From the NCBI GenBank assembly GCA_030549495.1, contig JAUIRK010000306.1:62001-126000 (forward strand): DNA of 64,000 bases, in the 5' to 3' direction. This DNA comes from Nectonema munidae. Its lineage: Eukaryota; Nematomorpha; Nectonematoida; Nectonematidae. The stretch's first letter is position 1. Every line of letters starts with the position of its first letter. Below are positions 11,877 to 23,700 of this stretch, one piece after another. Under the pieces are notes generated by a model that was not told the origin of the DNA, did no database searches, and saw only the letters and a program-made list of their open reading frames with translations. Both the position numbers and the translations under genes were made by a program.

Positions 11877-11906
11877 GAAAGTGCTTTGAAATCTACCTAC
11901 CTACCA

Positions 11907-11914
11907 ATACTAGT
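11907..11914. repeat. target-site duplication of LINE-A, right copy
   Basis: ATACTAGT matches 6809-6816 and directly follows the LINE-A tail. Confidence 0.55.
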
Positions 11915-12179
11915 TTTTGAAAATTTTTACTTGTTTGATTTGAAGAAAGAATTAAACTGTTTTTCAATATTTCTTTTTCATGATATATATATCATTAGAA
12001 AGCTTATCGTTTGCTACATACTCTAGAATAATTTATTTTTGCAAAAGTTTTAACAAATTTTAATAAATGGACTTTACTTCGAAAAATTTTGTCTAAATTT
12101 TTGAAAAAATTACGGACCACCTTTTTATTTAAGCATAATGTGAAGATTTTTAAAAAAAAATTGAATGAAAATGATATCA

Positions 12180-13370
12180 TTGGAAAGGTATACTCTTTGT
12201 GGTTAACATAGGCTAGGTTATACAAATAAATATATTTTCATTTTTCCAAAATCTGCTTTTATGTGAGGTCAGTCAAGTTTTATCTAGTTTCAAAAAATAC
12301 CAATAATAATTAACGTTCTTAATTTATATATTATTTTTTCAATATTTTATATTCACAAAAGTAAAATATGATTTTTTACATTTTAAAATTTCATAGTTGA
12401 AGAAAACTGTCGAAAATTAATATATATTTTTTACTTTTTATGGGTCAGTAGTACAGGTCAGTATAATGTTTTTCTAATAAATTTAAAATTATTTTTAAAG
12501 TGAAAAATGTTGATCGAATGTACAAGATTTGAAGCTATACTCTTTGTGGGTAAAATAGGCTAGGTTTTACAAATAAATATATTTTTATTTTTCCAAAATC
12601 CGCTTTTATGTGAGGTCAGTCAACTTTTATCTAGTTTCAAAAAATACCAATAATTAACGTGATGAGTTTATATATTATTTCTTCAAAATTTTATATTCAC
12701 AAAGGTAGAATATGGTTTTTAACATTTTAAAATGTCATAGTTAAATAAAACTGTCGAAAATTAATATTTATTTTTTACTTTTTAAGGGTCAGTAGTATAG
12801 GTCAGTATAATATTTTTCTAATAAATTTTAAATTATTTTTCAAGTGAAAAATGTCGATTAAATGTACGAGTTTTGTTTGATAATCGTTTACTTTTATTTA
12901 GTTTAGATACAACCTTTCTAATTTTTAACGAAGGGCATTCGTTATATTTATACCGACAGTGTGCGAGGAATAAATCACATTATTGATTGATTTTAGAGCA
13001 GAAGAAAGATTAATACATGTTGCATTACGCGTTTGTGAGCGCAGTGAATTCTTATCTCACATACGCTTCACCACATCTTTAGCACGCGTGTGTGGTTTAT
13101 TAATGTCGATTGAATGTACGAATTTTGTTGGATAATCGTAGTCTACTTTTATTTAGTTTAGATACAACCTTTCTAATTTTTAACGAAGGGCATTCGTTAT
13201 ATTTATACCGACAGTGTGCGAGGAATAAATCACATTATTGATTGATTTTAGAGCATAATTATGCGAAGAAAGATTAACACATGTTGCATTACGCGTTTGT
13301 GAGCGCAGTGAATTCTTATCTCGCATACGCTTCACCACATCTTTAGCACGCGTGTGTGGTTTATTTTATC
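12180..13370. repeat. satellite-like tandem repeats left of pB1
   Basis: Two kinds of unit are each present twice in tandem. Unit A (~350 bp; starts near 12189 and 12538) contains ATACTCTTTGTGG, GGCTAGGTT and GTGAGGTCAGTCAA. Unit B (~245 bp; about 12855-13098 and 13102-13366) contains GATACAACCTTTCTAATTTT, GAAGGGCATTCGTTATATTT, CCGACAGTGTGCGAGG and TTAGCACGCGTGTGTGGTTT. Fragments of both recur at 15840-15960 and 16250-16310, beyond pB1, so pB1 landed inside this array. The stretch 11915-12180 holds only AT-rich sequence. Confidence 0.75.
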
Positions 13371-13409
13371 GGGCTAGTGTACGCTTAGTTTATTTGTAGT
13401 GTTCCTAGC

Positions 13410-13413
13410 TTAA
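13410..13413. repeat. TTAA target duplication of pB1, left
   Basis: TTAA precedes CACTAGAAGTACCAAAG; the matching TTAA is at 15479-15482. This is the hallmark of piggyBac integration. Confidence 0.85.
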
Positions 13414-15478
13414 CACTAGAAGTACCAAAGATTTTTTATACCTAAAAAGACAATGTGGTCAAATTGACCACTCTGTATAACTTATCCAAAATTTGAAAAT
13501 TAGAACTATTTTATTTAAAAATAATAATAAAAAAACAATAAAAACGCCTAACAGCTATTACATATAATTAACTTCTTTTTTATGCATTTACCACATGCCA
13601 TTTTTCCACACTTTTTGCACTTTTCAGTAGTTTTATTTTTACAGCGTTTTGTTTGGCACAGTTTTCTGGTTGATGAAGATAACATTTTGTCGTCATTCAA
13701 AGAAAAGTCCGAATCACTATTGCATATTTCAACTTGATCTTTAACTAACTCTTCAATAAGATTCATAATAAATTGGCGTCTTGATATAGATTTATTTATT
13801 TTCTTGTAAAGTATATAAGAATTTACCACGGCTAAATCTAAAACATTGAAAAAAAGGGCTAATGGCCATCTTCTAACTCCTGCTTTTGAAGTGTATAACT
13901 TTGTCATCTGGTCAACTATATCTACACCATACTTTGTTGAGTTATAAAACAAAATTGTTTCAGGCTTTTTTTTATTATCTTGCAAAATTTTTATTGTTTT
14001 AGTATGAAGAGAACTCAAAATCAACACCATTTTGTTTTCTTTTGCTTTATACGCTGTAAGAGAAATGTTTTCATTGCAATAAAAAATTTTTGAAGAAAAT
14101 TTAGGCATTTTATTAGGCTTGTGCTTCAAAAGTTCAGGAATTTCTTTCCTATTCAGCTTTATAGTTCCAACCAAACTTGTTTTTTTTTCAAGCAGTTTTT
14201 CGCACAAACTTTTGGAAGTAAAATAGTTGTCACAAGTTACATTGTAACCTTTATTATACAGTTTGGATTGTTCAAGCAATTTATCCACTACATAATGACC
14301 AAGTTGAAGATTTCTTCTATCTTCATCTTTTCCAAGATAAGGAAATCCACCACAAACATACTTTGATTCAACCTCAACAAGTAGCCAAAACTTTATGCCA
14401 AATTTATCTGGCTTGGATGGTAGGTATTGAGTAAAAGGGCACCTTGCTTTAGTAGGAAAAAGCTGTTCATCCACGCTCAAATAACAGTCAGGTGTATATG
14501 AGAGAATACAATTTTCTATAAAGATATTCCAAATATCGGAAAAAAGTGCAAATTTATCATTCTCAAGTCTTTTATTACGATCGCTTTTCATATCAAACCT
14601 CAGATATTTCATAATCTTTTCATACTTTAAACGTGACATAGTGTTTGAGAAAAAATTGACGCCCCATTTTTTTGACCAAAAAGACTTGAGAGGGTAATTT
14701 TTACCCCCTAAAACGCCGCGCAATATTGAAAGTGCCATAAATTTGTCAATATCGTGCAAATCAATTTTCCAGTCATTTTCAAAATTTTTAGCTTCAAAGT
14801 TAGTACATTTTTGTATGTGTCGCAACATGTTCTCTGAAATTATACATCGAAAAGCTGAAACAAAACTTTTATCAATATTACGAAGAGAATAATTTGTTGG
14901 AGCAGATTTTACTTTGAAAACATTTTGTTGTTGTTTACGTCCATGTTCATCAGAGCAAGAAATTTCTGACCAAATTGTTCCATCTTTTCCAATCATATCA
15001 TTATTATTTTGAAAGTCTACTTCTTCGGTTTCTAAGTTATTTGATGAATCTTCTGAAGTGAAAGAAGTCTCTAAATTACGGAGAGTTTCTTCATCGCTTT
15101 CGCTGGAGAGAAAATCTGAACCAGAATTATCTTCCTCGAGACTACGAATGAATAACAACGCGTTTGCAGAGGCTTCTCTTTTATACTTAGGAAGAGGCAT
15201 TGAATAAAAAATATTAAAAAATGAATTAAAAAGGACAAGCAACTGAAAACAAATGTTTGATTGATGAGATGTCAAAATGACCACTTTGTCTTTTTAGGTA
15301 TGTTAGTCTCTGCACAGAAAATTCATAAATGTTTTGAAGAACACATGTATTAAAAACATAGTATAATTATATATATTAAAAGTCACAAAGTGACTGATGA
15401 TTTAATTGTTGGATTCTATATAAATTTATTGATTAAAAAGTACGATGTGGTCATTTTGACCACTTTGTCTTTCTAGTG
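13414..15478 (-). mobile_element. intact piggyBac transposon (pB1)
   Basis: The element is about 2065 bp. Its left end reads CACTAGAAGTACCAAAG and its right end, in reverse complement, CACTAGAAAGACAAAG, each flanked by TTAA. Subterminal copies of TACCTAAAAAGACAAWGTGG occur near 13440 and, reverse complemented, near 15300, and GTGGTCAAATTGACCAC (13453-13469) and a similar motif at 15447-15463 form palindromes that may bind transposase. The single transposase gene is unbroken and all catalytic residues are present, so the copy may be active or recently so. Confidence 0.9.
13548..15200 (-). CDS. piggyBac transposase, apparently intact
   Basis: I chose ATG 15200 (MPLPKYKREASANALLF); the frame is open further upstream but only from non-ATG codons within the terminal region. 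The 550-residue protein has an acidic N-terminus (about 20-65), then the DDE_Tnp_1_7 domain with SVDEQ (D244), TCDNYFTS (D324) and KYGVDIVDQ (D427 and D430), matching the D268/D346/D447 layout of the Trichoplusia ni enzyme. The C-terminus (about 515-550) is a Cys-rich domain, CQTKRCKNKTTEKCKKCGKM and beyond, that in piggyBac contacts the terminal DNA. Such enzymes cut and paste at TTAA without repair synthesis. No frameshift or stop was seen. Confidence 0.9.
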   Translation of the reverse strand: MPLPKYKREASANALLFIRSLEEDNSGSDFLSSESDEETLRNLETSFTSEDSSNNLETEEVDFQNNNDMIGKDGTIWSEISCSDEHGRKQQQNVFKVKSAPTNYSLRNIDKSFVSAFRCIISENMLRHIQKCTNFEAKNFENDWKIDLHDIDKFMALSILRGVLGGKNYPLKSFWSKKWGVNFFSNTMSRLKYEKIMKYLRFDMKSDRNKRLENDKFALFSDIWNIFIENCILSYTPDCYLSVDEQLFPTKARCPFTQYLPSKPDKFGIKFWLLVEVESKYVCGGFPYLGKDEDRRNLQLGHYVVDKLLEQSKLYNKGYNVTCDNYFTSKSLCEKLLEKKTSLVGTIKLNRKEIPELLKHKPNKMPKFSSKIFYCNENISLTAYKAKENKMVLILSSLHTKTIKILQDNKKKPETILFYNSTKYGVDIVDQMTKLYTSKAGVRRWPLALFFNVLDLAVVNSYILYKKINKSISRRQFIMNLIEELVKDQVEICNSDSDFSLNDDKMLSSSTRKLCQTKRCKNKTTEKCKKCGKMACGKCIKKKLIICNSC

Positions 15479-15482
15479 TTAA
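15479..15482. repeat. TTAA target duplication of pB1, right
   Basis: TTAA directly follows TTTCTAGTG at the right end of pB1. Confidence 0.85.
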
Positions 15483-15659
15483 ATCTTAGTCAAATATTAA
15501 AACGCTTATAACTTTCACATTTCTCAACAAAATGCATCATGCGATATACCAAATTAAAGCATTTTTTATGGGCTTTCAGAATACATTACTTATATCACAA
15601 GTACTTAAGAAATACCTTTTACTGTTTTTATTTTCCATGGGCTTCATACCATTAATTAG

Positions 15660-16530
15660 CAGATAAGGGATGCATTTTAAACTAAAGCTCCTTTCATTAG
15701 GACAAATTTTTACCTATATTATGTGACAATTTCCAGCACAATTATAAAGCGACTCTACTATCAGAATCTAAATTTATTTGTAGATTTTTATAAAATAGTA
15801 TTAGTTTTTCCATTTTTTTTATAAATTAACCTTCGGTTTTTTTATTGGTCAGTATAATGTTTTTCTAATAAATTTAAAATTATTTTTGAAGTGAAAAATG
15901 TAGATCGAATGTACAAGTTTTGTTGGATAATCGTAGTCCACTATTTATTTTTAGATTTTTATAAAATCATTTTAGTTTTCAGTTTTTTATATATTAACAT
16001 TAGTTTTTTACTTCTTTTGAAGTGCGGGTTTGATTTACACTTTGATTCGAAAAAAATATGTTTTGGATAAATATTATTGTTTATTGCATATAAATTTTTA
16101 AAGAGAAGATAAATAGATCAAAATATGTGTTTTAATCAATTTTTATCAATAAGTAATCTCATGAATTTATTTTTTTTCACTTTAATCCTAAATTTATTTC
16201 TATATTTTTATAAAATAATTATAATTTTCGACATCCACATTGAAGAAATAATGAGTTTTGTTGGATAATCATAGTCTACTTTTATTTAAATTAGATACAA
16301 CCTTTATAAGGGATGCATTTTAAACTAAAGCTCCTTTCATTTGGACAAATTTTTACCTATATTATGTGATAATTTCTAACACAATTATAAAGCGACTCTA
16401 CTCTCAGAATCTAAATTTATTTGTAGATTTTGAATTAATCAACCAAAATTTAAATGCGGGTTTGATTTACACTTTGATTCGAAAAAATATGTTTTGGATA
16501 AATATTATTTTTATTATTGTTTACTGCATT
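15660..16530. repeat. satellite-like repeats between pB1 and pB2 (units C and D)
   Basis: Unit C (AGGGATGCATTTTAAACTAA through GCGACTCTACT and ATTTATTTGTAGATTTT, ~125 bp) occurs at 15667-15792, 16310-16434 and 17864-17986. Unit D (GCGGGTTTGATTTACACTTT, GTTTTGGATAAATATTATT) occurs at 16023-16090 and 16456-16528. Pieces of units A and B are mixed in at 15845-15950 and 16250-16305. No gene is present. Confidence 0.7.
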
Positions 16531-16539
16531 AAATTTAAG

Positions 16540-17496
16540 CAAAGAATGCCAATGAAACCAATTCGTTCAGGATACAAAATCTGGTGCTTAAACTTACATG
16601 GAGGATACCTTTATGATTTTGAAATATATCAAGGTAAAGGTTCAAAAAATGAATTTAGTAAAAACTTTGATTTAGGACCAAGTGTTGTTCTTGGTCTACT
16701 AAAATCTTTACCAGAAGGTCATTTTACAGTATACATTGACAACTACTTTAACTCAATACCACTTTTAAAATACTTAAAAAACAAAAACATTGGATGCACA
16801 GGAACAATAAAAGCTAACATGATACAAGATTGTCCCTTACCTTCAAAAGCCGAATTTAAAAAGAAGAAAAAAGGATCTATTCTAGGTTATAAAGATGTGA
16901 ATAGTGGCGTTGAATTAGTGATGTGGAATGATAATGGGCCTGTGATAGCTGCATCTAATTTTGAAAGCATTGAGCCTGTGGGGCTTGCAAAAAGATGGTC
17001 ACAACAGTTGAAAGAATATGTTACCGTTTCAAGACCATCAATGATTGGCAATTATAATAAATCAATGGGTGGTACTGATCAGATGGATCAAGCTTTATCA
17101 ACCTACAGGCCCTTTATCAGAAATAGAAAATGGTATTGGCCATTTTTTTTATATTGTTTAGAAGTTAGCATGTACAATTCATGGTTATTACATAAAAGTA
17201 TTGAAGAACCCTGCACATTTTTGGAACACATACGGTCAATTGCGACTTCGTATTTGCAAATTTATTGTCATGATAAAAAAGTGATTCCAACAAAAATTAC
17301 GGTTTTTCACAATAGCCGTGTTTCTAGACGAATTGATGATTCAATGCGATATGATGGCGTGAATCATTTTCCTGGAATGGATGACAATAAATCGAGATGT
17401 GCTCTCTGTGGCAAAGCAACAAAAAGAAAGTGCACAAAGTGCAATCTTAAACTCCATGATTATTGTTTTTCAGCTTTCCATGGATTAAAAGAATAG
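16540..17496 (+). pseudogene. piggyBac-derived transposase, N-terminus missing
   Basis: The element-derived part begins near QRMPMKPIRSGYKIW and runs unbroken to the stop at 17496. It keeps the second catalytic motif (YIDNYFNS), the third (GGTDQMDQ) and a C-terminal Cys-rich domain (CALCGKATKRKCTKCNLKL). The first catalytic aspartate and everything N-terminal to it are absent. The open frame extends upstream to 16366, but those ~58 residues translate satellite units C and D, not transposase. Of the piggyBac-derived proteins it most resembles PGBD3/PGBD4-like ones. It cannot be an active transposase alone; a chimeric protein is possible but unsupported. Confidence 0.8.
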
Positions 17497-17675
17497 GTTA
17501 TTCAAATAAAGTTTGTATTATTATATTATTTCAGCAATAATATATAGTGAACAGAAAAAGTAAGGTATCACAAACAAAAAATAGTATTCTTAGATACTCA
17601 ACAACTTCTAAAGTAATTAAGAGTAACAAAAAAATTACAGTTTAGCACAAGTTTCATTTTTAAAAGTTTAAAGAT

Positions 17676-17729
17676 TTATGTTGCTTTTAGGCAACATCCC
17701 CGTGTTGCCCAAAAGCAACACATAAATTC
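17676..17729. repeat. subterminal palindrome of pB2
   Basis: TTGCTTTTAGGCAACA and TGTTGCCCAAAAGCAA face each other across a short spacer (CCCCG region), ~130 bp from the right end. Palindromes near the ends also occur in pB1, pB3 and at 58030. Confidence 0.7.
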
Positions 17730-17862
17730 AGACATTCATAGATATGGTTTAGAAAAATTATTACAAAAATTAAAAATTTTATACTAAAATTAAGTAAAAA
17801 TAATGCAAAGTTTTGTTTGTCTTAAAAAAATATAGTTTTGGGCACTAATGGGTTAAGGAGAT

Positions 17863-18140
17863 AAGGGATGCATTTTAAACTAAAGCTTTTTTCATTTGGA
17901 CAAATTTTTACCTGTATTCTGTGACAATTTCCAGCCCAATTATAAAGCGACTTTACTTTCAGAATCTAAATTTATTTGTATATTGAAGAAATATTTTTTC
18001 AGTATAAACAGTTTAGAAAACTCTTCTCTAATATGTAATGATATATTCTCATCTAAATTTATTTGTATATTGAAGAAATATTTTTTCAGTATAAAGAGTT
18101 TAGAAAACTCTTCTCTAATATGTAATGATATATTCTCATA
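17863..18140. repeat. unit C copy and 87-bp tandem duplication
   Basis: A third copy of unit C follows the pB2 end. From 17963 an 87-bp segment (ATTTATTTGTATATTGAAGA, TTTTTTCAGTATAAASAGTT) is repeated at 18050-18136 almost exactly. The ORF across it is a translation of the repeat. Confidence 0.8.
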
Positions 18141-18180
18141 ACCTGTACGGTTGAACGCGTGTAGACAACTTGCGTGTTAT

Positions 18181-18320
18181 CTCCAACCCGTATATTACGA
18201 TGATTCTTCTCCAACCTGTATTCTACGATGATTCATCTCCAAACTATATACTACAATGATTCATCTCCAACCTGTATACTACGATGATTCATCTTCAACC
18301 TGTATACTACGATGGTTTCT
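18181..18320. repeat. 28-bp minisatellite, five units
   Basis: Units begin at 18181, 18209, 18237, 18265 and 18293, consensus CTCCAACCTGTATACTACGA then TGATTCAT. They are directly adjacent with no spacers. Confidence 0.85.
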
Positions 18321-18829
18321 ATTCCATGTACAAATAACTAGGGAGACAATGTTCAACTTTCTGTTCACATTCTGCTAGATGTAAGATTTGATATACCTCA
18401 TTCGGGGAGACGATGCTACATAAGTTATTACCTATATACATTATACCTGTTATATATATATTTTTATAAATCTTTTAATTTTCCTTCTACCTTGAAATAT
18501 AACTTCTTACACAGTCTGATGAGATTTTCCTCTTCATTTTCTCACATATGCTTCAAACTCCTTATTTGCATCTACCTCAATCCCTACCAACCGCTCTCAA
18601 TTGCTCATCTCATATTTTCACGCACCCTTTCGACTCTTCTTATTCCAATCCAATGCTTACTTTCCTAGCCAACACTGATATTTATGAATTTTCCGGCATC
18701 GACGTCTTCCTGCATCCAAATCAAATGTTATATCTTACACCATCAAACTATTTATACTCAAATCAATTCTCTTTTAATTATTCAATTATGTGACGACAAC
18801 CTATCTTGGTTTGTTCACTTTTTAAAATA

Positions 18830-19315
18830 AATCCTTTAAAGCCAAGGCATGACTTTTTACCCAAACTCTTTTCAAAAATTGTTTCTGAACAAAAAAGAAG
18901 CAAAATATAAATAAATAGCCTCTAAAAAACGAAAATTCTTATCTTTCATAGATTTTTTTTCAATATAAAGTCAAATGTAAGATAAAATTTTAATTATATG
19001 CATTTATTATTGTTTTATTAATTAACAAAAAAAACATTAACATTTATTAAATGTTTTAAATTTTAATTAATAAATATTATTATTTATTTAAATTTTGAAA
19101 AGATCTTGTCACTGGAACAAAACATTCTCCAAAATGGCTTAACTAAATGTGAAAAATGGCATATAAAAACTTATATTTCACTTAAGAGCTGAAAAATAAT
19201 TGGAAAAAATGCGGAAAAGGCTCTAATCTTTCAAAATAATAAAACAATTCAATTATTTTTATATTTTGAAAAAAGTTTGGGTAAAAAGTCAAGCCGCAAA
19301 AGCCATCCAATTCAT
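18830..19315. repeat. inverted-repeat element, MITE-like
   Basis: GACTTTTTACCCAAACTCTT at about 18851 is matched in inverse orientation by AAAAAAGTTTGGGTAAAAAG at 19270-19289, with weaker similarity for about 20 bp outside (AAAGCCAAGGCAT against its counterpart). The arms are ~40 bp and the unit ~480 bp. No target duplication was identified and the interior codes for nothing. Confidence 0.45.
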
Positions 19316-19631
19316 ATCTTTCATTTTCAACCTCAAATTTATTTTTCTTTTTAAAGAATCCTCCCATTGATTCAAAAATTCATTACAGTTCTCAGACTTT
19401 TTAGGTTTTAAATTGCTAAAAATCTGTAATCTTTGAATATAAACATGAACAGGTTTACAAACGCAAGATTATTTTTCCTTTAATTTAATATTTACTATTT
19501 TATATATAACATAGAGATCCTACCCACACACATAGACTATCCTAATAACTACACCTTCATATTTAAAGAAAAAAAATCTAGTTTTTCCTTATCTCTTTCT
19601 ACCTCACTTTTCTCTCTTTAAACTCACAACT

Positions 19632-20748
19632 ATGGAAAATAAACCAATACAATCTATACACACGAACACCTCTCCCCCATATCTAAATGACCATGTCCTG
19701 AAATTAAAACTCAAACCCCAACGACCTCTCAAATGATCTCTAACATGTTTGACGACTTCATTTCTCACGCATCACTATCCGCTAAAGACAGCATTAAATT
19801 CTATAAACTAAAATCTGACACCCTTTTAAACATTGCCTCAAACATAGAAATTAAACTTATGAGCCTCTCCAATACACCCAACTCCAATACTATCAGTTAT
19901 GCTTCAACTGCTGTTACCCAACCAACGATCATTACTAACCCATCTACTTCTCGTATACCCAACTTACTTCCCAAACCACGAAAAAAGTTAGACCCAAAAC
20001 TCTCAATCCAAATAATCCCTAAGCAATCAACTAAATCCCGTACCGAAATTATAGATTTTAAAAAATCCATAATCAAAAAAATGGAACCTAAATTAAACCC
20101 TTTTACTATAAAAAAACACCAGAAGCTCTAACGAAGGAACTCTCTATTTTCAATTCTCCTCAACCGCTGAAAAAGACAGTGTTGTTTCTAAATTGAACAA
20201 AAACGTTGTCACTTCCAATGATATTCCACCTTCATACCCAACTTTTCTACTTCCAAGTATCCCTAAAGAAATACCCCTAGACTCTCTATCCCAACTACTT
20301 TACGAAAGTAACCCCCATATTAAATCCTTAGGCACCCTTGAATCTTTAAAAAAAAATAGGAAAAGAGGGTATCTATTTTTACACCATCTCCTTTCGCACT
20401 AGTAACTCGATAATAGCCAAATTCCTAATGGAAAACCCTAAACTTATAGTAGAAAACCTCATTCTAACCTCTAAAATACTAAAACCCAAATTACATCAAT
20501 GTAAAACCTGCCTCAAATTTAACCACACAACCTTACACTGTAAATCAAACTCTCCCCACTGCGCTCACTGTGGTCAAAGAGATCATTCTATTGCCTCTTG
20601 TATCTTCAAAGAAAACCCTGCACGTCTAAAATGCTCTAATTGCAAACAACAACATTCAGCCCTCTCCCACGCATGCCCCTTTCGAGTACAACATCTTACT
20701 AACCTAAATGAAAACCACCAAAACCTACTCAAAACCTTTATATGTTAA
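19632..20748 (+). pseudogene. LINE-B ORF1, broken
   Basis: ATG 19632 (MENKPIQSIHTN) opens the frame; the homologous protein then continues in other frames at 19733-20131, 20193-20402 and 20428-20748. The last piece keeps the zinc knuckles CKTCLKFNHTTLHC, CAHCGQRDHSIASC and CSNCKQQHSALSHAC, closely parallel to LINE-A ORF1. Several frameshifts separate the pieces. Confidence 0.75.
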
Positions 20749-23700
20749 ACATTCTCCACATAAATCTAAACCACTCCAAAACAGCTTTGTCAAACCTCCT
20801 CAAAATCCTACATTCTAACTCTTTTGATATTATATCCATAAACGAGCCCTACACAAAAAACACTTCTTTCCCCTCAATTCCTCCAAATTACACTGTACTA
20901 CATGCACCTACAGTAACTCTTTATTCAGCCTCTATCATCATAAAATCATCTATACACTTTTCTTTCATTCATCAACACTCGACTCAAGAATACATATTTG
21001 TCCTAATATTCAGCGAAAACTCACCCCTTATTTTCTGTTCTCTACTCTGCCCCTTCCAATACACATGCCATTCCCTTAAACTTTTCTCACGATCTTAAAG
21101 CCACTCAAAACTTATCACCTCTTTACCTCAAAAATCATCACATTATCATCAGCACAGATTGCAATTCCCGTTCTTTCCTGTGGGACTACAAAGAAAATAC
21201 ACATGGCGCGCAACTCCTCTCCTTCCAGCCGTACACAATCTTTACATAGTGGATACATCTAAAGACCACACTTTTATGAAATTTACTAACAAAACCGCGT
21301 CCTCCCATGTTGACCTAACCATAGCCTCAAAAAACACATTAAAATTTATTACAAATTGGCACATCTAAAACACACCATCTGCTTCCGACCATCTTTTTCT
21401 CAACTCAATCCACTCCTACCGCACACAATTTCCAACGACCCATTAATCAACCCATCCTTTCTTTCAACGCTTTTCCCTCAGGATTCTCATACATCTGATA
21501 ACATAGTAAACCACTTTATACGCAAACATGTCTCCTCCTTCTCATCCCAAACTTTTCCTCCAGTAAATCTAGCGGAATTAGCATCAGCTAAAAATAACCT
21601 AAATCCTAAATCATCCCAGAGCCTTGATCTTATAACCACAAAACATATCATAAAATCCTTCCCTTTATATTCACAATATCTCTTACAATTATACAACAGT
21701 TGCCTAAAATTCTCCTTTTTCCCATCTATCTGGAAAATAGGTAAGCTTATTTTACTTCCCAAACCCAATAAAGACTTAGGCCTCATAACCAACTGGCGAC
21801 CAATCACTATCCTTCCTACTTTAGGAAAAATCTTAGAAAAAATTCTACCCAAAAGGTTTCTCTTTCACATCACCACATCTAACAAAATTAGTCCCTTCCA
21901 ATTTGCATACCTCCCACACAAAAGTCCAGAATCCGCTCTATATAGACTCTCCTCCTACCTCGAAACAAAACTATCTTCCAAATTAACATCATCCGCCCTC
22001 TTTCTAGACATCAACAACGCCTTGAATTCAGCATGGCATCCTACTATCATTTTCAATATGATCCGACAAAAATACCCCAATTATCTCATAAAATTCATTC
22101 AAAATTACCTTTCAAATCGGTGCCTTATATTCAGACACAATTCTCTAGTTGCCATTCATCCCCTCTCACTATCCACGCCACAAGGTGGGTGCCTCTCCGA
22201 TATCCTCTGGATTATACTTATAAACCCCCTATTAGATATATTAGCTAACAATTCAGCCTTCTTTCAATGCTATTCAGATAATCTAACCTTCATCTTTACC
22301 TCAAATTCTCAAAAAGAAAACATAATGAACATCAACTCTCTCTATAACACGCTAACTTTTGCAACCGATTCATTAAAATTAAAATTTAATGCAACAAAAT
22401 CAACTCTTATACACTTCACACGAAATTCCCCTCACCTCCCACTATTAACATCCAGCGATATCCTCATCCAACCATCTTCCTCCATGAAATATTTAAGGCT
22501 CACCTTTCAATCAAACCTCAAATGGTCATCCCACTTCAAAAATCTATACCACAAACTATCTTCAACTCTTTTCTCTCTTATTAAAATTATATCTTATAAA
22601 TGGGGTCTAACTATTCAACACTCATCTTTTATATATAAATCAATCATCCTACCTACGCTTGAGTATGGCATTCTTTCATGGTGCCTATCATTAAACTACC
22701 CCTCATCACTCACTTATCTAAATAAAATCCACCGCCTTTTCTTCATCACAATGACCAGGGCCTACAAAACCTCCCCTACTAAAATCCTTCACGAACTGCC
22801 TTCCTCTAATCCTTCATCTCAAACAAACTGCTACCAAAAAATATATCATGACACGCATCGAACCAAATTCTTATCTTAAGTCCTTCTATTTCCATAACAC
22901 TCAAATTACACCCTCTCAAACTTACTACAAATCCTTACACCAACAATTTTCGTCTTCTCCAAACAACATTTTCATCCAACCCAAAATCAATCCACTACCT
23001 TTATTTCACCCTTCCTCACCATTACTTTTCTCTCTTCACAACTGTTTCATCAAATCCATCGTTAAACTTCTAATTACGACCCGCTCCAACTTTACCTCAA
23101 CTTCATTAAGAATATTCCTGGATAGCTCAAAAACCGTAAACAAATCTTCCTATGCTTTTGCACTCTTCAAAGGCCCTTCTCCCTTCCCTGTTTTTCAAAA
23201 ACGTCTGCCATTGATCCCTCTCTTCCAATATATAGTGGTGAATTCTATGCACTTCTACATGCTTGCGATTACATAAGCCAAAATAAGTTTTCCCTTAGAC
23301 ATTACAACACACTACACTTCTTTACAGACTCGCAAAACATAATCAAAGGCCTAAGCCTCAAACACAACATCCCATTCTTAACATACACCCTGGTTTCTAA
23401 ACTCACCTACTTATCAAATTACTTTGAAATACACCTCTACTGGTGCCCGGCTCACTCAAACATTCTAGAAAACACTTATGTAGATAAGCTAGCTAAAAAG
23501 TACCCCCATATACACCTTACATCCCGATTACCTCATTTCCCCTAGAAACCTATACCCCTCAACTTAGATCTAACACTCAATACCTTAGACAAGAACTCAT
23601 CCAATCCTCACCCTCCATTTTTTTCCAACATATAAATAATCCAAACCAAATTCTTGACATTTGGTCAAAAATGAAATTCTTCCCACCACGACAGCTAATC

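Larger units (their letters stand above)
6817..11906 (+). mobile_element. near full-length I-group LINE (LINE-A)
   Basis: This two-ORF non-LTR retrotransposon is about 5.1 kb. ORF1 (6968-8044) is gag-like with zinc knuckles; ORF2 (8038-11776) has endonuclease, reverse transcriptase, RNase H and a C-terminal Cys/His motif. ATACTAGT at 6809-6816 and again at 11907-11914 is a plausible 8-bp target-site duplication. The 3' end carries a small hairpin and a CTAC-repeat tail (11893-11904). The coding strand is strongly G-poor and C-rich. Only one frameshift was found, so it is young. RNase H plus zinc-knuckle ORF1 point to the I/LOA/R1 side of LINE diversity; the exact clade is unresolved. Confidence 0.9.
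16531..17852 (+). mobile_element. 5'-truncated piggyBac (pB2)
   Basis: The right end is preserved: GGCACTAATGGG at 17841-17852 is followed by TTAA (17853-17856), and CCCATTAGTGCC is a typical piggyBac terminus. The left end and N-terminal coding part are missing; the junction with satellite unit D lies at about 16530-16545. pB2 is not a close relative of pB1 or pB3. Confidence 0.8.

Noticed and set aside
16366-16540. N-terminal part of the pB2 open frame
   Set aside because: This stretch is satellite units C and D, present elsewhere without transposase, so the apparent start at 16366 is not the gene's own.
18181-18320. CRISPR-like array of 28-bp repeats
   Set aside because: Units abut without spacers, and the window is clearly from an animal genome; it is a minisatellite.
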